Shown: in pieces, positions 56,996 to 64,000 of the stretch
Layout: the number at the start of each line of letters is the position of its first letter
How positions within the stretch are numbered: position 1 is the first letter of the stretch
Source: Platerodrilus igneus
Lineage: Eukaryota > Arthropoda > Insecta > Coleoptera > Lycidae
Direction of reading: 5' to 3'
Length of the DNA stretch: 64,000 nt
NCBI GenBank assembly: GCA_036346225.1
Contig: JARFIW010000658.1
Coordinates: 930,001-994,000 of the forward strand
Translations under genes and position numbers: made by a program
The notes under the pieces: generated by a model
The model's database searches: none
Told to the model about the DNA's origin: nothing
The model's input: the letters and a program-made list of their open reading frames with translations, nothing else

Positions 56996-57889
56996 GCCTT
57001 CGGTGCAGGTTTCTGCCAGTATATGTAGCAAAATAATACGACCTTATTGATCAGATACGTTTAAATACGATTTTTAAAACTAGGTTGTTAAATTATCGAA
57101 CTATTTTGATAAATTTTGTACATATTGAGATTTAACTAGGGAGTTATTTGTTAATGAAAATTTAGAGATTAAGATTTGTGAGTGTTCATCCTAATTATAA
57201 AAGAGATATTTTTAGAATATATTTTAATATAAGTGAGTGATTATCCAGAAGTTATATTTTTCTCTTATGTCACATTTAAGATATTGTTCCTAAGGCAAAG
57301 CTGTTGTGGCAGTTTTTAGTATTTAAAGTTAGTCTAAGAGAAAGTTGTTTACCCTAGATACTAAATTTATGATATTGTTTGAGAGAAAAGCTGATGTGGA
57401 TGTAATAAATAGTATTTGAAAGATTGTTTGTAAAAAAATATTTTGTAATATTATTATAGATCTTATGTATGATTCTAGTGGTTTTATGTGAAAAGAGCTA
57501 GCCAAAATAATTAGATACGCGAATTTTTAAAACATTCATGTTTTTATTGACGCCCAAAGTTAGGCATATTCAATCCACAGCACTTTTATCGACGCCCACT
57601 TCAATCTACATCACTTTTGTCGACCCCTAACCTGGGGCTCACTTAGAACAGGGCCACTTCAGTCCACAGCCGAAGAATTTTAACTAGTTAACAAAACGAA
57701 TTAATGATTTTTAAAGTTGAAAGTCTCTGCCATAACGTACAGTACAAGCTCTCAATATATAAAACTTCTATTAAATAATTAATTTGTTAACCAATGATAC
57801 ATGCATTTCCTTAATTAATAGAAAACTTTTCACTAATTGTATTGACCTTTTCCAACGAATATATATATATCAACTCGGATTACTTTTTT
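56996..57889. other. no gene recognised; small degenerate direct repeats
   Basis: At 57545-57665 the strings GACGCCCA, TTCAATC.ACA and CACTTTT.TCGAC recur two or three times, suggesting a decayed minisatellite. Nothing else was recognised. Confidence 0.45.
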
Positions 57890-58270
57890 AAGAAAAGTTA
57901 TTACATATAATTTCGTATGTGACAATAAAGATAATGCGATATTGATGTGTCTAGCCTCAAACTTATTACATATTCATAAAACAGTCTTAATTTCGAATTT
58001 GACAACAGCTACCATCAATTTGTCATACATACTTTATTATGCGTACTTATACTTGACCATTAATATAACGACTTGAGTATCTAGTTCCGACAAGGTAATT
58101 CTAATGTAAGTTGTGAGGCCGCGGTATCCGTATCATTTACTTCTTCGGTTAATGTATATGCAAAACTGTTGCTAAGCATGGCAATATCGATTGCGTAATT
58201 GAAATGTATGTATAAATTTACTTGAAAGCAATATTAATTAATAGACAATTAATATTTTGACAGAAAATAT
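57890..58270. repeat. ancient non-coding repeat, third copy
   Basis: Diverged homologue of the first part of the repeat at 32340-32500, with the same order of blocks (TATTGATGT.TCT, TTACATAT, GACAACAGCTACCA, TTGTCATACA). The similarity is moderate and only recognisable by order. Confidence 0.45.
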
Positions 58271-58711
58271 TAGAAATTGAACCCTTTAGTACATTATTAT
58301 AATTAAAATTATGGACAACTTTAAAACATGGCTGTGCGAGTATATTAATAAATCATAAGATTGATTTGAAATAGAGGAAAAGAAATTAGCAGCAAGATTT
58401 AAAAGTATTTGGAGTTTTACTTTTTAAAACATTTCTATTTTGCACTTCGGAGAAACTAAATCCTAAGGGGTGTTTTTTGGTATTGTTTGTACGTTCCTGG
58501 CACGTTTGGGACGTGAAGGGTTGGAAAATATAGAAGTGCGAGTGCAATAACTATCTTCTAAGTTGTAGCGCATATTATGTTTTTTCAGTAAAAGGATTAC
58601 AATTTTATTGTTTTGGGAAAATAACTATACATACTCATTGAATGAATAGTTCGGAAATATATTGGTATTAGTAGTGGTACAATTCTAATTCTATCCAGCT
58701 TAAATTTTTTA
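58271..58711. other. AT-rich spacer, nothing recognised
   Basis: No coding or RNA signal was seen before the RTE leader. Confidence 0.4.
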
Positions 58712-61165
58712 AACCAATCCGAATGGACCTGACCTTGACAAAGTTCTAGATAACTAAAACAGGTGGAATGGTTTCCGCGTTCCAGCGATCTAAAAAGACA
58801 AACTACAGGTTCAACCATATTAGTAAGGTCTTTACTGAGGTACCAGACTAACACAGGTCCCCGAAAGACGGCAGGGCTCTGTCGGTACTTGGATTGGCAG
58901 AGACCATAGTGGTCCACATACTACCGCGATGTGGAAGGCAACGTGAAACTACCACACTATCTACTAAGTACAAAGCGTACTTAAATTGTATTTAAAATGA
59001 TGGCATCCTCTGAGGTAAAAAAATCCGGAGGTATATTAGTCCCCCATTCGGATCTCTGGGAGGGGACTACTTCGGAGAATGTGATCGCAAAACTTAGAAA
59101 AAGAATCGGGAACATTGTGCGAGTCGGAGCGTGGAATATCAGAATTATGAAGTAAGTAGGTAAGCTAGAGAACTTAAAAATTGAAATGTATAGGTTAGCA
59201 TTAGACATAGTAGGGATCAGCGCTGTTCGCTGCCACAGGCAGCAGATTTTTGGATTGGAGACTTTAGGGTAATTCATACACGATTAAAGGAAGGAAATTC
59301 TGGCGTGGAGATAGTTATGCGAAAAAAGATAAGGCACTGTGTAGAAAACTACTTACAAAAGAACGATAGAGTACTCATGATTAGATTAGAATCTAAACCG
59401 GTAAATACAGTAATAATACAAGTATACATGCCCACCTCCAGCCACAGTGAGGAAAAGGTAGAAGCGATCTACAAAGATATCGAAGCCTTACCAACATACA
59501 TAATAGGACATGAAAATTTAATAATTACGGGGGATTTTAATGCAGTGGTAGGTGTGGGTAGGGAAGGAGCGGTAGTAGGTTTATTTGGTTTGTCACGAGG
59601 AACCACAGGGAAATAGCTTAGTAGAATTTTGCGTCAAAAACAATTTAACCATCACACACGCGTTATCTCAACATCATGCTAGAAGATGATACACGTGGAA
59701 GATGCCAGGGGATATAGGAAGATACCAAATAGATTACATTCTTAATAGACAACGGTTTAGGAATCAAGTAAAAGACTGTAGAAGCTATCCAGAAGCAGAT
59801 ATAGACACTGACCACAACATCGTAATTATGAAGGCCGCTCTTAAATGTAAAAATTTGAAAAAAAAGAATAGAAAATTGCACTTTGACTTTGAGAAACTAA
59901 AAGATAAAGATACCCATGAAAGATTTGAAAAAAGGTCAAATGAATTGCTGAAAGATATCGGGAAAATTTCTGATAATTAAGGAAGTAGAAACAGAATGGA
60001 ATAACACTAAATCCAGTATAGATATGGCGGCCAGAGATATTCTGGGGTATACGCAAAATGAAATTAAGAAACCATGGATAACAATCCTGAATTTAATAGA
60101 AAAAAGACAAAAATGCAAAAATAGATCAGACGAAATGGGAAAACAGAGATACAAAGCGATGAATGGGAAATTATTCGCAAATGCAGGAAAGCTAAAGAAC
60201 TATAGATTGATGAAAAGTGCTAAGAGTTACAAACTAACATGGGAATAGGAAGGAGTGACAAAGCACACAAACTAATTAGTATGAAATTTAGGGATATAAA
60301 ACCGTATATTAAAAATATAAGAGGAGAGGAACTAACAGCACTGGAACACGAATCAGACATTGAAAATGATGACTTGGGATATCCTATACTGCGACATGAG
60401 TTTGAATTAGCATTAAAGGGTCTGAAATATGGTAAGGCACCGGGTACAGATAAGGTGTAAGCAGAAACTCTAAAAACCGCTGGGCAAGCAGTAACAGAAC
60501 ATCTCTTCCAACTTGTAAGCTATATGTATGAAACAGGCAAGATACCCAAAGATTTCAAACGTAACATCATAGCAACTACACCAAAAAAGAGAGACACGAA
60601 TAGATGTGAAAATTTTCAAACAATAAGTCTGACAGCACACGTGTCAAAAATATTAACTAAAATTGTACAAAGACGAAGGGAAAAACGTGCTGAAGAAATA
60701 CTAGGAGAAGATCAATTTGGGTTTAGGCGAAACAGGGGAACACGGGAGGCTATTTTAGTTCTGGGGGTGATAATGGAGAAAATAATAGAAAAGAGGGAAA
60801 GCGTGTATATAGGGTTTGTAGATCTAGAAAAGCATTCGACAATGTAAAATGGAAAAAAAATGTTTGAAATACCCAAATAATTGGAATGAGTTTTAAGGAT
60901 AGACGTATAGTACATAGCTTATACAAAGAGCAAACAGCAGTAATAGAATTAGAGAAGGTAGAGAAGTTAAGATTAGGAAAGGGATAAGACGGGGATGTGC
61001 CCTATCCCCATTAATTTTTAACTTGTACTTAGAAAAGGCAATGAATACTGTCAAATGCAGGAAGACATTTGAAATTAATATGCAGGGACAAGAGATTGAT
61101 ATGCTTAGATTTGCAGATGATATAGCGGTATTAGCATCTAGCAAAGGAGAGTCAGAAGATTTTAA
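58712..61165 (+). mobile_element. RTE-type LINE, from 5' leader to reverse transcriptase
   Basis: The leader is homologous to those at 8192 and 34688. The endonuclease in broken frames has RVGAWNIRIMK, VGKLENLKIEMYRLALDIVG, a frame at 59305-59616 with NLIITGDFNAVVG, and IDYILNRQRFRNQVKDCRSY with a TDHNIV block. The linker and reverse transcriptase follow with KYGKAPGTDKV, DQFGFRRNRGTREAI, YIGFVDLEKHSTM, RRGCALSPLIFNLYLE and LRFADDIAVL. The copy ends a few codons after the FADD box, where Penelope-like sequence begins. Stops and frameshifts are numerous. Confidence 0.88.
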
Positions 61166-61176
61166 AGTTTAATAGT

Positions 61177-61950
61177 TTGTCTGTACAAAACTCTTTAGAG
61201 TTCATTAATAAAATTAAAAATATCACATTAGAAGAGAACGAAATCTTAATTTCATTTGATGTCAGTTCATTATTCCCTAGTGTTCCAATACCACGTACTT
61301 TAACATATTTAAAGGATGTTCTTATAGATAGTGATACTGATGATGATAAAGTTGAGGACTATATCAAGCTTGTTTCGCATTGCATGTCCCAGAACTGTTT
61401 TCAATTCAACAACAAGTTGTACGAACAACATGAAGGCACAGCAATGGGAAATAGCTTATCACCTTTCATAGCAAATTCATTTATGTCTCGTTTTGAAACC
61501 GAGTTAAAAGAAAACTCCAAATACTTCCCAAGAATATGGTTAAGGTACGTGGATGATATTTTTGCAGTTTTTGACACTTCTAAATCAAATGTTGATGATT
61601 TTCTTATAGAAATGAATTCAAAATTTCAAAGCATAAAATTTACGTATGAACTAGAGAATAATGGACAATTACCCTTTTTAGATACATTAGTAATTAGAAA
61701 TGGTAATAAATTAGAATTTGACATTTATAGAAAAGAAACCAATGTAAATCGCTTTATTTTGTCTTCCTCTAATCATAGCATACAACATAAGTTGGCTTCA
61801 TTTAACTTTTAATTAATAGATTATTGAATTTCCTTTAAATAAAAACAGATTTAATAAGGAATTTGCTCTTATTAAACAAATAGCGAATTACAATGGTTTC
61901 TCTTCTGATATTATAGATAATATTTTTAGAAAGTGTAAAATAGGATCAAC
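61177..61950 (+). pseudogene. Penelope-like reverse transcriptase
   Basis: The frame of 211 codons (61177-61812) has EILISFDVSSLFPSVPI (residues 22-38), GTAMGNSLSPFIANSFMSRF (about 87-106), the catalytic YVDD at 124-127 (61546-61557), and LPFLDTLVIRN before the thumb. A frameshift near 61805 moves the continuation (LLNFPLNKNRFNKEFALIKQ) to another frame through about 61950. The Met at 61177 is internal. The N-terminal third of a normal RT is missing. Confidence 0.85.
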
Positions 61951-62477
61951 ATCCGTAAATCAACGACTTTGCAATCAACCACCTCTAACGATAATGTTAA
62001 ATATGTTAAACTTCCGTTTCACAAAACCACAAAGGGTCTTGATAAAATATTCAAACAGTGTAATTTCAAAATTGCTTTCACTAATACTAATAAAATTAAA
62101 GATTTGCTAGGTAATCCAAAAGACAAGGTGGAAAAATTGCAAAAGTCGGGGATTTATGAAATTAGTTGTGCAGGGCCAGGGTGTTTTCAAAAATATATTG
62201 CTCAGACCAAGAGGAATATAACAACAAGATTTAAAGAACACATTGCTCACTTCAAATATGGTAAATATGAAAGGTCTCAGGTCGCCAAACATATATTTGA
62301 AACCAGCCACCCCGTTAAACTAGAAAATGTTAAATTGTTAAAAGCGGTATGAACGTTTTCCTCCTTAAATACCTATGAATCAATTAAAATTGTTAAACAT
62401 AAAGGACCCCTCTTGAACACCGATAAAGGGCCAATAGAGCCATCTGCTTTGCTTTCCCTATTGGTCAACAACCAATG
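61951..62477 (+). pseudogene. Penelope-like linker and GIY-YIG endonuclease
   Basis: The frame 61969-62352 has the linker KYVKLPFHKTTKGLDKIF, then SGIYEISCAGPGCFQKYIAQ (GIY at residues 61-63; the YIG motif reads YIA at 76-78), TTRFKEH with the conserved Arg at about 87, and HIFETSHPV. A TGA at 62350 interrupts the C-terminus, which continues in frame to 62477 and includes ESIKIVKHKGPLLNTDKGP. The YIG to YIA change and the stop suggest loss of function. Confidence 0.85.
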
Positions 62478-62570
62478 AGAAAGCAAGATTAAACTGGTTC
62501 CGCTTCAGTAGATTTAGAATTAGTATAAATTAAGTAGATTTAAGTTATAATGTCACAATTCACTTGTTTG

Positions 62571-62630
62571 TTGTTGAGAACACTAGCCTGCGGGTGAGGA
62601 GAATATCCTCGATAGTGTTTAAAGCAACAA
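62571..62630 (+). ncRNA. structured RNA hairpin 1 in the Penelope-like 3' region
   Basis: Nested stems: TTGTTG (62571-62576) with CAACAA (62625-62630), AACACTA (62579-62585) with TAGTGTT (62613-62619), and GAGGA (62596-62600) with TCCTC (62606-62610) around loop GAATA. A one-sided internal loop GCCTGCGGGT separates the outer and apical stems. It is paralogous to hairpin 2. Confidence 0.6.
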
Positions 62631-62645
62631 TATAGTAAATTGTAG

Positions 62646-62709
62646 GTTGGGAAGGTTCACTTCAGCCTAAGTGGTGAGGAGAATATCCTCTGAAGTGTTC
62701 CAGAACAAC
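62646..62709 (+). ncRNA. structured RNA hairpin 2 in the Penelope-like 3' region
   Basis: Same architecture as hairpin 1: GTTG (62646-62649) with CAAC (62706-62709), GG/CC, CACTTCA (62658-62664) with TGAAGTG (62691-62697), then the identical apical GAGGA-GAATA-TCCTC (62676-62690). The outer stem differs from hairpin 1 at four of seven pairs, and every change keeps pairing. Confidence 0.6.
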
Positions 62710-62737
62710 AGCTAATTACTTTTTTATTACAGGTTTT

Positions 62738-62778
62738 CTACTGATGATGACCACATAGTGGTCGAAATACGTATCTAG
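62738..62778 (+). ncRNA. hammerhead-ribozyme-like motif
   Basis: In order: short stem I strand CTA, core CTGATGA (62741-62747), one extra T, stem II GACCAC with loop ATA and GTGGTC, core GAAA (62764-62767), a minimal palindromic stem III ATAC/GTAT, then C (62775) as the expected cleavage position, and TAG closing stem I. Very short stem III is typical of Penelope-associated hammerheads, which are described in the literature. The extra T after CTGATGA departs from the consensus and may lower or abolish activity. Confidence 0.7.
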
Positions 62779-62800
62779 TAATTTAAATATTTTTTGTGGT

Positions 62801-63012
62801 TAAGGGTTTTTATTTAATTTTATTTATGCTTTTGAATGCACAAATGTTTACTTGCGATTGCTGTGCTGTATTTCATTTTGTAGTATGATCTCCGTTGAGC
62901 CAGCTAGACAAAAAAAAGAAGATAAGATAGTACCTTAAAATCTCCCTTAGCCGTATTTTTGTCACAACACTCTTTTAGGTCCCACCCCACTCCAAAGAAA
63001 GGGTGTCACAGC

Positions 63013-63015
<3 letters not shown>
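62801..63015. other. no gene recognised
   Basis: AT-rich sequence after the Penelope-like end; nothing was assigned. Confidence 0.4.
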
Positions 63016-63068
<53 letters not shown>

Positions 63069-63100
63069 TTTGTTGTACACAAATTCTTAATTGCGGACTT

Positions 63101-63148
<48 letters not shown>
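63016..63148. repeat. two (TA)n tracts around a 40-bp unique spacer
   Basis: TA runs at about 63016-63062 and 63103-63148 flank a short segment containing TTGTTGTACACAAATTC. Confidence 0.95.
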
Positions 63149-63152
<4 letters not shown>

Positions 63153-64000
63153 TGCTATGATAATAGGGTTATTTAGGGGAATATAGGGTCACAAGGGTTG
63201 TACACTCCGTGTAAACGACACCAAAATCTAGAAAATTAAACATTTTTATCATAAAGAGTACCCAATTCGCCAATTATACAAAAAGCAAACTGTATAAAAT
63301 TCACAACTAACTTTAATCAATGAAAGGAAGCTCATACTTCAAGAATTCAATCACACTTAGTAAGATAAATAACTTTGTACGCAATCAAATTCATTTTTAA
63401 GAATAGCAATGTATTCATAAGCTTTAAATAAATACGCATCAGGAACATCGAAAGTCAAACAAACATGAAACGAATTTTTTTTAAGCTCGACGGAATAATA
63501 ACCACGAATGCTCACAATAAACAGATCTTTCAAAAGAAACATGTTTTATAAACGCAGGAAGTAAATAAACGCATTTAATTTACATTATTATAAAATTTAC
63601 CTACGTGATCTTCAATATAAAATCAACACATAAACCCAACAGATTACGAAAACAAAAATAAGGAACTATACGTTGGACTACGTGCGATTTTAAGTAATAA
63701 ATTCTTATACAAATAAGAAGGCGCGACTTGAAGAGGTACAAAGTATCAGGGTCAGAAAAATCCACAATACAACATTTGATGTCTACGTGATTCCAAGATG
63801 CATTTTAACAAGTTATAGCATAAGTAATATCATGTAAAACCCAATGGTTGGACGTTAACCTAAATGTAACGCCTATACAATGAAGTAATAACATGATAAA
63901 CTTGGTAAACCAATTATAACAGGTGGGTTAGGGTACCTTTAAATAGCGCACAAGCTGATAAAGGGTCAGTTTTTCTACAACCAAGGCACGCGCTATACTT
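63149..64000. other. AT-rich stretch without recognised genes
   Basis: A 61-codon minus frame (63357-63542) has no domain signal. No repeats from elsewhere in the window were recognised here. Confidence 0.45.

Larger units (their letters stand above)
61166..62800 (+). mobile_element. Penelope-like retroelement, 5'-truncated
   Basis: A reverse transcriptase without its N-terminal part is followed by a linker, a GIY-YIG endonuclease, and a non-coding 3' region with two similar hairpins and a hammerhead-ribozyme-like motif. RT plus GIY-YIG, and hammerhead motifs in terminal repeats, are established features of Penelope-like elements. It joins RTE sequence at 61165. No upstream long terminal repeat is seen, so it is truncated. 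Confidence 0.85.

Overview
The window reads as intergenic DNA from an AT-rich animal genome, most likely an insect or other arthropod. No intact host gene was found. No open frame exceeds about 220 codons, and nearly every recognisable coding stretch belongs to a decayed transposable element. The element mix supports an arthropod: an I-clade LINE with RNase H and a (TAA)n tail, Jockey LINEs, RTE LINEs, an errantivirus-type Gypsy element with Env traces, piggyBac transposons, Penelope-like elements and tRNA-headed SINEs. The species cannot be named from this alone.

Layout. 0.3-1.5 kb: three copies of a repeat that each carry a 74-nt tRNA-like domain, two of them forming a near-perfect 330-bp hairpin. 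3.8-4.5 kb: a SINE tandem pair. 8.2 kb: an RTE 5' fragment with a 26-bp minisatellite. 10.2 kb: another SINE. 11.3 and 13.6 kb: two old LTR-like copies. 14.1-19.8 kb: a minus-strand errantivirus-like element lacking gag. 19.8-24 kb: a mosaic of RTE, LTR, Gypsy integrase, R1-like RNase H and Penelope fragments. 25.8-31.7 kb: a nearly full-length I-clade LINE with a SINE in ORF1. 34.7-36.2 kb: an RTE 5' half. 39.1-40.8 kb: a piggyBac copy with a SINE inside. 41.3-47.6 kb: two head-to-tail Jockey LINEs, each hit by a SINE. 49.4 kb: a solo LTR. 50.4-51.7 kb: a second piggyBac family. 52.8-55.8 kb: a decayed reading frame running into a 472-bp tandem array. 56.8 kb: a 117-bp duplication. 58.7-61.2 kb: an RTE from 5' end to reverse transcriptase. 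61.2-62.8 kb: a Penelope-like element with RT, GIY-YIG endonuclease, two look-alike RNA hairpins and a hammerhead-ribozyme-like motif.

Nesting gives relative ages. SINEs of one family sit inside the I-clade LINE, both Jockey copies and a piggyBac copy, usually with visible target-site duplications, so they are younger than those hosts. The Gypsy, RTE and Penelope copies are all interrupted by stops, frameshifts or truncation and look immobile.

The strongest candidate for something undescribed is the 3' module of the Penelope-like element at 62571-62778. It holds two adjacent hairpins with the same apical stem-loop but different outer stems whose changes compensate, followed by a hammerhead fold. 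The second candidate is the 472-bp array, whose monomers all end in the same roughly 70-codon coding-like tail.
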